Positions 7,184 through 14,172 of a stretch of 24,503 bases of DNA are shown here, one piece after another. Made by a program: the position numbers and the translations under genes. Source of the DNA: an uncultured Candidatus Saccharibacteria bacterium. Its GTDB lineage: Bacteria > Patescibacteriota > Saccharimonadia > Saccharimonadales > Saccharimonadaceae. Positions within the stretch are counted from its first letter, which is position 1; every line of letters begins with the position of its first letter. Under the pieces are notes generated by a model, which was not told where the DNA came from, ran no database searches, and was given only the letters and a program-made list of their open reading frames with translations. The stretch is taken from positions 1-24,503 of the forward strand of contig CAMUPZ010000009.1 in NCBI GenBank assembly GCA_947095985.1. The letters run 5' to 3'.

Positions 7184-7212
7184 ATTATGGCGAATTTTCA
7201 GGAAAATCTCAA
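7184..7212 (-). promoter_or_regulatory. Promoter of the histidine kinase gene
   Basis: TTGAGA (7207-7212) and CATAAT (7184-7189) on the minus strand are 17 bp apart; the -10 ends 7 nt before the ATG, so the transcript should be near-leaderless. It lies close to the divergent promoter at 7224. Confidence 0.6.
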
Positions 7213-7223
7213 GAGTTATGTTG

Positions 7224-7229
7224 TATACT
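7224..7229 (+). promoter_or_regulatory. -10 element of the eight-helix membrane protein gene
   Basis: TATACT preceded directly by TG ends exactly 6 nt before the ATG at 7236. This placement decides the start and makes the upstream in-frame ATG at 7101 unlikely, since that would overlap the divergent kinase gene. Confidence 0.55.
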
Positions 7230-7235
7230 GGTCGT

Positions 7236-8348
7236 ATGAGTAATAATCAAAGTAACAATCCCGACGTAAGCAATGCGTCAGTCTATGACAGCACAGAGAA
7301 AAAGCGAGTCTTTAAGCGTGCTATGCTCTTTTCTTTAATATTTACCATTATTACGCTAGTAGGAGCTTACGCTTCAGTGCGAGGATTAGGGCCGTACGAC
7401 GTATACGTCTCTTTTTTGACAGTTATCATTCCAGCCGTATCGATGATGTACTCCTTGCTGTTGATTAGTTTTATGATTAGGTGGTACAGGAGGGGTTATT
7501 ATCAGAATATTAACAAGATGGTAAAGGATAGTCCAAAGGCGGCAATCTACTCTTCTGTACTGTCGGTAATAATTTTTGTGGCGATTTGGTTGCATGGTGA
7601 GTCTGCGCCGATAGACGTTCTAATACTTTTTCCTGCAATCATCTTCCCTATTATGTTAGCGAGCTCCTCTTTATCGACGATAATGCGATACTATATGGAT
7701 ATAATAGGTATAAATAAAAAAATGACGAACTTTAATAATACTGAGCAGAAAGATAATTTGGCAAATAGTTCGTTTCCGTGTGAGACCATGGATGGGCGGC
7801 GGTCTGTTGATGTATATTCTAATGAAGATATGAAGAAGCAATTAACTTTTACGGAAACTCCGGCTGCCGTAAGTCCTTTACCTGTTGCGAAAGCAGATAA
7901 AAAAAGGACCATTGGAGCTACAATTGCTTTCGTGACGTTGTGTGTTTTGTTAGTAGATGTAATGATAGGAGATGACCCTAATTCTAGGAATATGATATTT
8001 AACGCTATCTATTATAACTTGCCTGAGTTTATACGTATTGCTTTTGTAATCTATAGTTTAGCACTGTCGATTATTATGATTAAAATGTGTATATTTAGGC
8101 AATATTGGGTAACAGATAGAGTTATGGGAGGGTTAAAAATTATTCCGTTGGTGTGCATAGGGCTTACTATGATGTTCGCATTGATCTACTTTATCTACAA
8201 TATACAGTATACTATACTTGCATTTGCTGGTGCTGTGATGGTTTCGTCGGTTGTGTTTATTGCTCTACTTATTGTTGTGTCTGTAATCTACTGTTCTTGG
8301 TCTGTGTTATCTTATTATCTTACAAGCTCTAAGTTGGATAAAAAGTAG
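7236..8348 (+). CDS. Eight-helix integral membrane protein of unknown function
   Basis: No family recognised. With start ATG 7236 the protein has 370 residues: a polar N-terminus (1-27), four hydrophobic helices (about 28-47, 57-82, 103-119, 124-145), a central hydrophilic loop of about 75 residues (150-224), then four more helices (about 225-243, 263-285, 299-320, 325-355) and a short Lys-rich end. The 4+4 layout hints at an internal duplication, but the halves are not visibly similar. The frame stays open upstream to 7101, but that extension would overlap the divergent kinase gene, has no hydrophobic match, and would bypass the -10 element at 7224. The gene is AT-rich with uncommon codons such as ATA. 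It is divergent from the sensor kinase, so a role near that system is possible but unproven. tRNA-Glu follows on the same strand. Confidence 0.8.
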   Translation: MSNNQSNNPDVSNASVYDSTEKKRVFKRAMLFSLIFTIITLVGAYASVRGLGPYDVYVSFLTVIIPAVSMMYSLLLISFMIRWYRRGYYQNINKMVKDSPKAAIYSSVLSVIIFVAIWLHGESAPIDVLILFPAIIFPIMLASSSLSTIMRYYMDIIGINKKMTNFNNTEQKDNLANSSFPCETMDGRRSVDVYSNEDMKKQLTFTETPAAVSPLPVAKADKKRTIGATIAFVTLCVLLVDVMIGDDPNSRNMIFNAIYYNLPEFIRIAFVIYSLALSIIMIKMCIFRQYWVTDRVMGGLKIIPLVCIGLTMMFALIYFIYNIQYTILAFAGAVMVSSVVFIALLIVVSVIYCSWSVLSYYLTSSKLDKK

Positions 8349-8375
8349 ACACCCACCCCTCCTTCATGGTATAAT
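8346..8375 (+). promoter_or_regulatory. Promoter of tRNA-Glu
   Basis: TAGACA (8346-8351) and TATAAT (8370-8375) are 18 bp apart, and the -10 carries a TG extension (TGgTATAAT). It ends 12 nt before the tRNA. The -35 overlaps the stop codon of the preceding membrane protein gene. Confidence 0.65.
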
Positions 8376-8387
8376 CCATGGAGTTAC

Positions 8388-8462
8388 GGCCCTATCGTCT
8401 AGCGGTTAGGACACCAGGTTCTCATCCTGGCAACCCGGGTTCGATTCCCGGTGGGGTCACCA
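8388..8462 (+). tRNA. tRNA-Glu (anticodon CTC)
   Basis: A full cloverleaf can be drawn: acceptor GGCCCTA with TGGGGTC, anticodon stem CCAGG/CCTGG around loop TTCTCAT (anticodon CTC, reads GAG), and T arm ACCCGGGTTCGATTCCCGGT with the usual GGTTCGATTCC core. Discriminator A and an encoded CCA end at 8462. Confidence 0.95.
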
Positions 8463-8472
8463 AAAACATTCT

Positions 8473-8496
8473 GGCGGAGCTTTTCCCGTCTTTTTT
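8473..8496 (+). terminator. Probable weak terminator after tRNA-Glu
   Basis: A 5-bp stem with one G-U (GGCGG 8473-8477, CCGTC 8486-8490) with an 8-nt loop is followed directly by six T residues. It starts 10 nt after the tRNA CCA end. The short stem lowers confidence. Confidence 0.5.
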
Positions 8497-8511
8497 ATTT
8501 GATATCAAATA
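8496..8511. repeat. 16-bp perfect palindrome
   Basis: TATTTGATATCAAATA is a perfect palindrome in the gap between the tRNA-Glu terminator and the 3' end of the response regulator gene (8548). It is AT-only in the arms apart from G/C at the centre. It could be a protein-binding site or chance; no role is shown. Confidence 0.4.
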
Positions 8512-8547
8512 TACGATTATAAAAATTCAACAGAGGCGCGGTCTAAC

Positions 8548-8931
8548 TTAGGATTTATCATTGTCCATCTGCTTAACGACTTCTATCAAATTCCGTGGCG
8601 TAATGTCGGCTTTAATCAGATAGCCATCGACGCGCCCCATCACAGACTTGCGAGAAGACTCATCTTGCTCGAAATTAGTCATAATCAGCACCTTGCTATT
8701 TGGGATTAGGTCGACATCATTATTACGGAGTGAATTTAAAATCTGATCACCGCGCTGCTCTGGCAACATTAAGTCCAGAATAATGAGATCAAATTGCTGA
8801 TTACGTGCTGCCACCAGCCCGTCATTGCCATCAACCACCCATGTCACATCATAGCCGGCTTTTTGCAGACTTCTGACGTACATTTCGCCAATAAATCGGT
8901 CATCTTCTACGCATAAAATTGTCTTTATCAT
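8548..8931 (-). CDS. Single-domain response regulator (CheY/Spo0F-like)
   Basis: The 127-residue protein is a receiver domain only: acidic pocket Glu9-Asp10-Asp11, phospho-acceptor Asp53 (LIILDLMLP), Thr85 and Lys107 all in place. There is no output domain, so it must act by binding a partner or as a phosphate relay. It is the last gene of a three-gene operon after the DUF3048 protein and the second sensor kinase, 8 bp after the kinase stop, with a good ribosome binding site (AGGAGA). Its likely kinase is the one encoded at 8940-10463. No DNA-binding response regulator is encoded in the window for either kinase. Confidence 0.92.
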   Translation of the reverse strand: MIKTILCVEDDRFIGEMYVRSLQKAGYDVTWVVDGNDGLVAARNQQFDLIILDLMLPEQRGDQILNSLRNNDVDLIPNSKVLIMTNFEQDESSRKSVMGRVDGYLIKADITPRNLIEVVKQMDNDKS

Positions 8932-8939
8932 AATCTCTC

Positions 8940-10463
8940 CTAATTTTTATACATGGCGTGATTTTTTATCCAGCCACCGTTTCTTCTTATTAATCGATTA
9001 TTCAGCTGGCCGTCTTCTAGCAATTTGTCCTTAACTGTGGCGTAAATTGGCAAGGTAAATGAGAAAACTGAACCTTCGTTTTCACGGGAGCGAGCTGTAA
9101 TTGAACCACCATGTGATTCTACAAAAGCTTTACATATGTAAAGACCAATACCTGTGCCGGCTACAGCTTCACGTGATCGATGTGAGCGGTAAAACTTGTG
9201 GAATAGATTATTTACAACGTTAGCGGGCATTCCAATTCCGTTGTCAGCTACGGATATTTCTACGAAGTCACCCTTTTTCTCTGCCGAGACGGTCACGGAT
9301 CCGCCCTCAAAACTATATTTAATAGCGTTATCGATTAGATTACCGATAACTTCCCCGATACTACCATGGTCAGCTGCCACAGTCGGTAAATCTTCTGGAA
9401 TATTTACGCTAAGCAAGCGATGCTGGGTCGAGGCGCGTAGCTGCATATCGTCGGCAATTGAGGCATAAATATTCGAAACGGTATCTTCCAGGAGGTAGAC
9501 CTTCAGATGATGTCTATCAAATCTTGCTACATTAAGGATATTGTCGACGTAGCTTGATAGGCGGTTGGCGGACACCGTTAGCCTTTCGAGCAGCTGTTGC
9601 TCGTCACCCTGCAATCGTCCAGCAAATTCTTCAGTAATAATGTCCAGATAGCCTCGAATTACAGTAATCGGACCGCGAAGCTCATGAGCGGCAAATGATA
9701 TGAAGTTAAGGTCCTCTTCTTCTGGTAAATAATTGTCAGACTTATCAATGAGGAAAACAACGGTCTCTGCGGTCACTCCCTTTTCAAACGAGGCTACAAC
9801 GTCAAAAATCCGTGACTTTTGGATAATATCGGGGTTGGTACTGATACGTCGCCAGCGTCGTTCTGCTTTAATTTTTTCGTTAGAAATCTCGTGGAGCCAG
9901 TCGGAAATTGTTGGTTCGTTGATGAAGTCTAGCGCCAAAAAATCTTCGCCATTGGAGTCTCGAGAAATTGGCGCGGCAGAATTAGCAAAGATGATTTTCT
10001 GATTTTTATCAAGGATGATAACACCGGTGCTGGTTTGGTTGAGGCCTTGAACGAGCGGAGTTTTTAAATTATCTGCGGGTGTAGGCTTTTTTTCCGGCTG
10101 ATAATCGCCATAAATTGCCTGAAGGGCAGTCTTAAATCCAGTTTTTTCGTAACGTTTGTCGTTGGGTCGGGGCGGAGTATCGGTGGTTAGCTCGCCAATC
10201 TTATGAGACAAGGCGGCTAATATTTTATTAAGCGGAGAGGTGATAATTTTAACGATGGAAATTGAGGATATAATCTGTAAGATCGCTGTTATGAGGACGA
10301 TAATCCAGAAGTTTAGATGAGAAATAGATAATCCTGTGAGATGAAGAGTGGTGGCTAGTCCTAGTATCACGCAGGCATTTGCTGATAATAATACGAGTAT
10401 GACTTTTTGATAGTAGTATTGTTTGTATTCTCTTAGGGTTTTGGATTTTGGGTCTATTGCCAT
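8940..10463 (-). CDS. Membrane sensor histidine kinase with two helices and PAS domain
   Basis: Two membrane helices (about 19-43 and 49-73) are joined by a loop of only a few residues, so this kinase lacks a large outside sensor domain. A HAMP-like linker and a PAS-like domain follow (about 140-245; TGVIILDKNQKIIFANSAA). HisKA carries His260 in FISFAAHELRGPI. The HATPase domain has Asn379 (NLIDNAIKY), DNGIGM (407-412) and GTGIGL (436-441). A basic C-terminal extension of about 30 residues ends the protein. The start overlaps the end of the DUF3048 gene by 10 bp and has a strong ribosome binding site (GGGGAGG), so translation is probably coupled. The operon suggests that the DUF3048 protein provides or modifies the outside signal; this is inference. 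Confidence 0.93.
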   Translation of the reverse strand: MAIDPKSKTLREYKQYYYQKVILVLLSANACVILGLATTLHLTGLSISHLNFWIIVLITAILQIISSISIVKIITSPLNKILAALSHKIGELTTDTPPRPNDKRYEKTGFKTALQAIYGDYQPEKKPTPADNLKTPLVQGLNQTSTGVIILDKNQKIIFANSAAPISRDSNGEDFLALDFINEPTISDWLHEISNEKIKAERRWRRISTNPDIIQKSRIFDVVASFEKGVTAETVVFLIDKSDNYLPEEEDLNFISFAAHELRGPITVIRGYLDIITEEFAGRLQGDEQQLLERLTVSANRLSSYVDNILNVARFDRHHLKVYLLEDTVSNIYASIADDMQLRASTQHRLLSVNIPEDLPTVAADHGSIGEVIGNLIDNAIKYSFEGGSVTVSAEKKGDFVEISVADNGIGMPANVVNNLFHKFYRSHRSREAVAGTGIGLYICKAFVESHGGSITARSRENEGSVFSFTLPIYATVKDKLLEDGQLNNRLIRRNGGWIKNHAMYKN

Positions 10464-11560
10464 GAAACGCCTCCCCTACCTGGGGTGAAAGCAGAAATCC
10501 AGGTTTGGCCGCGATTTAAGGCAATGTCTTTTCCGGATTCGTCAGTTAATTTTAGTGGAGCGTCAATACTTGCCTTTGACCAAGTTGCAGTGATGACTGT
10601 GCCGTTTTGGAAGACGTAAGCCTTGCCGCTACCGGTGGTTTTGGCGTCCTCGTAGCCGTCGGAATTTTGAGCACGAGCCTCAACGCCAACTTCCATGGCG
10701 ACAACAACATTTGGGGAAATCTGCCCGTCTTCACGATCAACATGCGGCGCACCAGCCATACTCCTGGCGTAAGAATTTGATTCTTTATGGTAAGTGTATG
10801 AGGTGTTGTAGGAGTATCCGCTGAGGTTTATAGCAATTTTTGTGGCATTTGGTGACTCGGCAGGTTTACTGTCAGCACGAGTGAAACTGGTAAACTCGGA
10901 TTTAGTATAGCCCCTGGCACTGTTTAATTGATCTATTCTTTCTCCGGAAGTGTAGACATTATGCGGTGCATAGCGGTCGCGGACTCGCCAGTAGTAGCCG
11001 CCATTAAAGAATTGATCGATGTCGCGGTAGCTACCATTTCTGACCTGGGCCAGTGCATTAGGGCTGCCGCCAACATGGGCGACTGAGGCTTGATATGGTG
11101 CTGCCCAACTGAGGTAATATAGCCTCAGGCTTCTGACGGGCCCGATTAGCGCTGGCTTTTCTCCTTGATATAGGGCTATAAATCTAGTTATACCACCCTC
11201 TGCTACTGCCTCGTAAATCACACCAGCTTTTTTCAAGCCAGATTGTGGCCGAGCGGCCGGGCTGTTCTCTATCATCACTCCAGTAACGGGCTGCTTTGTG
11301 GCGTTTTCATCAGCTACTTCTATACCAGTTAGGGGTGAGTAAAACTTTTTTGGTGTAGCTTTTTTCTTTGGTATTTGTAAATCTGTACTGGCAGTCTGCT
11401 CATATTTTATGGAATAAATAGCAATTAGAAAAACTCCAGTAATAACTACCGCACTGGAAATTAGTGCAATTGCTAAAATGTGTTTTTTTGCCCACTCTTT
11501 TATCTGTTCCCAGCGGAATTCTTTTTTTCGTCCAGATTTATCTAATTTTTCTATATTCAT
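10454..11560 (-). CDS. DUF3048 (YerB-type) membrane-anchored extracytoplasmic protein
   Basis: A basic cytoplasmic segment (1-27) and one membrane helix (about 28-50) anchor an outside domain from about residue 70 to the end. This domain carries DUF3048 hallmarks: SPLTGIEV, then GVMIENSPAARPQSGL, IYEAVAEGGITRFIALYQ and GPVRSLR. Bacillus YerB is a lipoprotein of this family; its biochemical role is not established. Here the N-terminus has a helix and no lipobox. It is the first gene of the operon with the second sensor kinase and its response regulator, so a role in sensing or envelope upkeep is plausible. An extended -10 (TGcTATACT) ends 10 nt above ATG, predicting a leader of about 4 nt. Confidence 0.88.
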   Translation of the reverse strand: MNIEKLDKSGRKKEFRWEQIKEWAKKHILAIALISSAVVITGVFLIAIYSIKYEQTASTDLQIPKKKATPKKFYSPLTGIEVADENATKQPVTGVMIENSPAARPQSGLKKAGVIYEAVAEGGITRFIALYQGEKPALIGPVRSLRLYYLSWAAPYQASVAHVGGSPNALAQVRNGSYRDIDQFFNGGYYWRVRDRYAPHNVYTSGERIDQLNSARGYTKSEFTSFTRADSKPAESPNATKIAINLSGYSYNTSYTYHKESNSYARSMAGAPHVDREDGQISPNVVVAMEVGVEARAQNSDGYEDAKTTGSGKAYVFQNGTVITATWSKASIDAPLKLTDESGKDIALNRGQTWISAFTPGRGGVSWQ

Positions 11561-11570
11561 GCGTATGCTT

Positions 11571-11579
11571 AGTATAGCA
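11571..11579 (-). promoter_or_regulatory. Extended -10 promoter of the DUF3048/kinase/regulator operon
   Basis: TGcTATACT on the minus strand; the hexamer (11571-11576) ends 10 nt before the ATG at 11560. No clear -35 is visible in the short gap below gltX. Confidence 0.55.
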
Positions 11580-11598
11580 TTTTCGGCGCATGAATAAA

Positions 11599-13041
11599 CT
11601 ATTTTTGTAGATAATTATCAATTCTTTGCAGAGTTTTTTCCTGACCAATTAGCGCCAGCGTGTCGTTCAGTTGTGGGCTAAACTGCGCCCAAGTGGTCAC
11701 AATTCGAACCAGACTAAAGAGAATGCCGGGTTTTTGACCTGTCGTTGCCAATAGCCCGTTCAGACAATTTTGGATTGATTCTGGTGTCCAGTCGGTGATT
11801 TTAGCGAGTTCTTGACGTGCTAAGTTTAAAAGATTCTGCCGTTCTTCTTCGGTTAATTTTCGGAGTTGTTTATTGCCGCTAATCAATTCCTCGTCGATCT
11901 CGGGCTCGGTGAAGAAATAGTTGGTTAATTTTGGCAAATCTTGCAATGTTTTCAAGCGGTCCTGTGCCAGGCTTAACACTTGTTTTTTATACGACTCTTC
12001 GGCGTTGTTTGATTCTTCGCCCCAGAAAGCTTCGCATCGATTATAAAGGTCGTCTAAGTCGAGTGAGCGAATCCATTGGCCGTTTAGCCAAATGAGCCGC
12101 TGCTCGTCAAACCGTGCGCCTGATTTTTGGACGCGGTCAAGCGAGAATTTTTCTATTAGTTCGGCTTTGCTGAAAATCTCTTGTTCAGTGCCGTCGTTCC
12201 AGCCGAGTTGCGCTAAGAAATTCAGCATCGCTTCTGGCAAAATTCCCTCTTTTTGGTACTCGGTGACACTTTTTGCGCTATCACGCTTGCCCAGCTTCTT
12301 ATTGCCGGTTGGCGCCATGATGTGTGGCACGTGCGCCAGAATTGGCGGCTCGATTTTCAGGGCTTCATACAAAGATAAATATTTGGGCGTACTGGCAATA
12401 TATTCTGAGCCGCGAATGACATGGGTAATTTTCATCTCAAAATCGTCAATGATATGAGCAAAGTTATATGTCGGCAGCCCGTCTGCCTTGATTAGAATAA
12501 AATCATCAAGCGCTTCTGGTCCAGCTGACAATTCACCCATGACGGCGTCTTGCCAAGAATATCGCTTAATTTCCGGAACCTTAAAACGGAGCGGCATACC
12601 CAGCTGCCATTCTGGTGGATTTTCTGGCCGATGGTTGCGGTATAAGAAAGCTCGCTTCTCGGCCTTGGCTTGGTCGCGGAAGGTTTGAACTTGTTCTGAG
12701 GTGTACGGATCGGCGTAAGCTAAGCCTTCATCAATCATTTTCTTAGCCCACTTGAGGTAAATTCCCCGTCGGTCTGTTTGGTGGTATGGTCCAAAAATGC
12801 CAACCTCTTCTGCGCTATTGAGATTTGGTCCTTCATCCCAATCTAGTCCCAGCCAATTTAGAGTTTTTAGAATCAATTCCTCCGCTCCGTCGACAAATCT
12901 AGCTTGGTCGGTGTCTTCGATGCGTAGGATAAAATCACCCTGATGTTTCCGGGCAACAAGATAGGTGTATAGTGCAGTACGAACATTGCCGACGTGAATA
13001 TAGCCAGTCGGACTTGGCGCAAAACGAGTTCTAGTAGTCAT
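11599..13041 (-). CDS. gltX: Glutamate--tRNA ligase
   Basis: Class I aminoacyl-tRNA synthetase that charges tRNA-Glu with glutamate. The N-terminal FAPSPTGYIHVGNVRTAL (residues 7-24) contains the HIGH motif (HVGN here). IEDTD (41-45) and the KMSKS loop (KKLGKRDSAKS, 248-258) are present, followed by the helical anticodon-binding region. The length of 480 aa is typical. Both signature motifs are variants (HVGN and LGKR) but within what the family shows. The gene is alone on its transcript by appearance: TGaTATAAT ends exactly 6 nt before ATG, and the DUF3048 operon below has its own promoter. If this lineage lacks GlnRS the enzyme would also charge tRNA-Gln for GatCAB; that cannot be judged here. 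Confidence 0.97.
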   Translation of the reverse strand: MTTRTRFAPSPTGYIHVGNVRTALYTYLVARKHQGDFILRIEDTDQARFVDGAEELILKTLNWLGLDWDEGPNLNSAEEVGIFGPYHQTDRRGIYLKWAKKMIDEGLAYADPYTSEQVQTFRDQAKAEKRAFLYRNHRPENPPEWQLGMPLRFKVPEIKRYSWQDAVMGELSAGPEALDDFILIKADGLPTYNFAHIIDDFEMKITHVIRGSEYIASTPKYLSLYEALKIEPPILAHVPHIMAPTGNKKLGKRDSAKSVTEYQKEGILPEAMLNFLAQLGWNDGTEQEIFSKAELIEKFSLDRVQKSGARFDEQRLIWLNGQWIRSLDLDDLYNRCEAFWGEESNNAEESYKKQVLSLAQDRLKTLQDLPKLTNYFFTEPEIDEELISGNKQLRKLTEEERQNLLNLARQELAKITDWTPESIQNCLNGLLATTGQKPGILFSLVRIVTTWAQFSPQLNDTLALIGQEKTLQRIDNYLQK

Positions 13042-13047
13042 GAATAA

Positions 13048-13056
13048 ATTATATCA
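13048..13056 (-). promoter_or_regulatory. Extended -10 promoter of gltX, leaderless placement
   Basis: TGaTATAAT on the minus strand; the hexamer (13048-13053) ends exactly 6 nt before ATG, which places the predicted first transcribed base on the A of the start codon. Confidence 0.65.
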
Positions 13057-13070
13057 CGTTATCTGATGCG

Positions 13071-14084
13071 CTACAGGCTGGTTGCTATTTTCTGGATTTG
13101 ATTATTAGAGAGATTGGCGTCGCCGCTGATCTGGTATAAAATTCCGCCGTTCACCCAGGCAGCTTCTTTACCGCCGCTATAAATGGTTAATCCGTCAATC
13201 ATCGTAGTATTTGGTGATTTATGTTTTTCGGAGAAAAATTCCTTGACGGCTGATGAGTTCCAGCTGCTTTTTTGTTGGGTTATGGTGTAAGCTGAGCTGC
13301 CGTCAGCGTAGGCATAGCGCATGCTAACTTCGCCTGATTTGAACTTAATTGGACCGTTTAGTGCATAGCCATCTGGTTTGTAGCCTGGATATTTGGCGTC
13401 AATTCCTGACTGAATTGCCGCCATCCTGATGGAAATGTTTGGCATACTTAGATATGTCAAATAGCCGCCAAGTAGCATTACCGCAAACCCAACAGAAAAG
13501 GTATTCAACCAGCGTAGTGCGCTGCCTTTTTTCTGGCGTCGTCGAACTTTTTTATTGCTAGTAATTTCATTTGTTAAGGCTTTTTCGATAGCCTCATTTT
13601 TTAATTCTTTAGCGGTTTTTATGGCTGGCTTTTCGATTTTCTTCGGGGCAACTAGTGGATTATTGTTAGCTAGCGGTCGACGATCTTTTCGTAGTTTGCC
13701 ATTAACACTAAGATTTCTGTTTTGAGCACGACGAATGACCGGATGAGCCTCGGCCGGGCGGTTAATGACAATTCTCTCTGGGGTTGGCTTGCTGACTGTC
13801 GGCGTAGCAAATTTCTTTACGGCAACATGTTGCTGCACGGAAGCGCGGGTCTTCTGGGGTTTGGCAGCCAGTGCTGTACGTTGCGGCATCTTAACATGTC
13901 GGCGATTTAAAGTGCTCGATTTTTGAATGTGATTAGCATGGATGTTTGATACTGCGGTACCGCGGCTGTTGATTGGCTGCACCTTTTTTACTTCAGTTTT
14001 CTTTACATCAATGTCATCCATCACCATGCCAGTTATGGTGTTGTAGGCTCGCCCATTGATGACTACATAATTTTTACTCGTCAT
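13071..14084 (-). CDS. Single-pass membrane protein with DUF4367-like outside domain
   Basis: The 337-residue protein has a very basic, probably disordered cytoplasmic part (1-188; many Lys, Arg, Pro), one membrane helix (about 190-213) and an outside domain of about 120 residues. That domain has the order 'YPGYKPDGYALNGPI ... VSMRYAYADGSSAYTITQQKS ... AAWVNGGILYQISGD ... IQKIATSL', which matches DUF4367-type domains found next to anti-sigma-like and sporulation-related membrane proteins in Firmicutes; the biochemical role is unknown. Start choice: ATG with a strong ribosome binding site (AGGGGG) 4 nt upstream and a consensus-like promoter, so this gene has a normal leader unlike most of its neighbours. 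It is divergent from the PEGA gene. Topology suggests a link between cell surface and cytoplasm, possibly nucleic acid or ribosome binding by the basic tail; this is inference. Confidence 0.75.
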   Translation of the reverse strand: MTSKNYVVINGRAYNTITGMVMDDIDVKKTEVKKVQPINSRGTAVSNIHANHIQKSSTLNRRHVKMPQRTALAAKPQKTRASVQQHVAVKKFATPTVSKPTPERIVINRPAEAHPVIRRAQNRNLSVNGKLRKDRRPLANNNPLVAPKKIEKPAIKTAKELKNEAIEKALTNEITSNKKVRRRQKKGSALRWLNTFSVGFAVMLLGGYLTYLSMPNISIRMAAIQSGIDAKYPGYKPDGYALNGPIKFKSGEVSMRYAYADGSSAYTITQQKSSWNSSAVKEFFSEKHKSPNTTMIDGLTIYSGGKEAAWVNGGILYQISGDANLSNNQIQKIATSL

Positions 14085-14113
14085 TAATCCCCCTAATGTT
14101 TATTCCTGTATAT

Positions 14114-14142
14114 ATAGTACAAATCGCCTACGGTTTTTTCAA
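14114..14142 (-). promoter_or_regulatory. Promoter of the DUF4367-like protein gene
   Basis: TTGAAA (14137-14142) and TACTAT (14114-14119) on the minus strand are 17 bp apart. The predicted leader is about 25 nt and contains the AGGGGG ribosome binding site. Confidence 0.55.
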
Positions 14143-14153
14143 GTATGCAAATA

Positions 14154-14162
14154 TGCTATAAT
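14154..14162 (+). promoter_or_regulatory. Extended -10 promoter of the PEGA gene
   Basis: TGcTATAAT; the hexamer (14157-14162) ends 10 nt before the ATG at 14173, predicting a leader of about 4 nt. It is back to back with the minus-strand promoter at 14114-14142. Confidence 0.6.
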
Positions 14163-14172
14163 TTCCGTAATT

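Noticed and set aside
7101..7235. Longer start for the eight-helix protein
   Set aside because: It would overlap the divergent kinase gene and ignore the -10 at 7224-7229, which ends 6 nt before the ATG at 7236.
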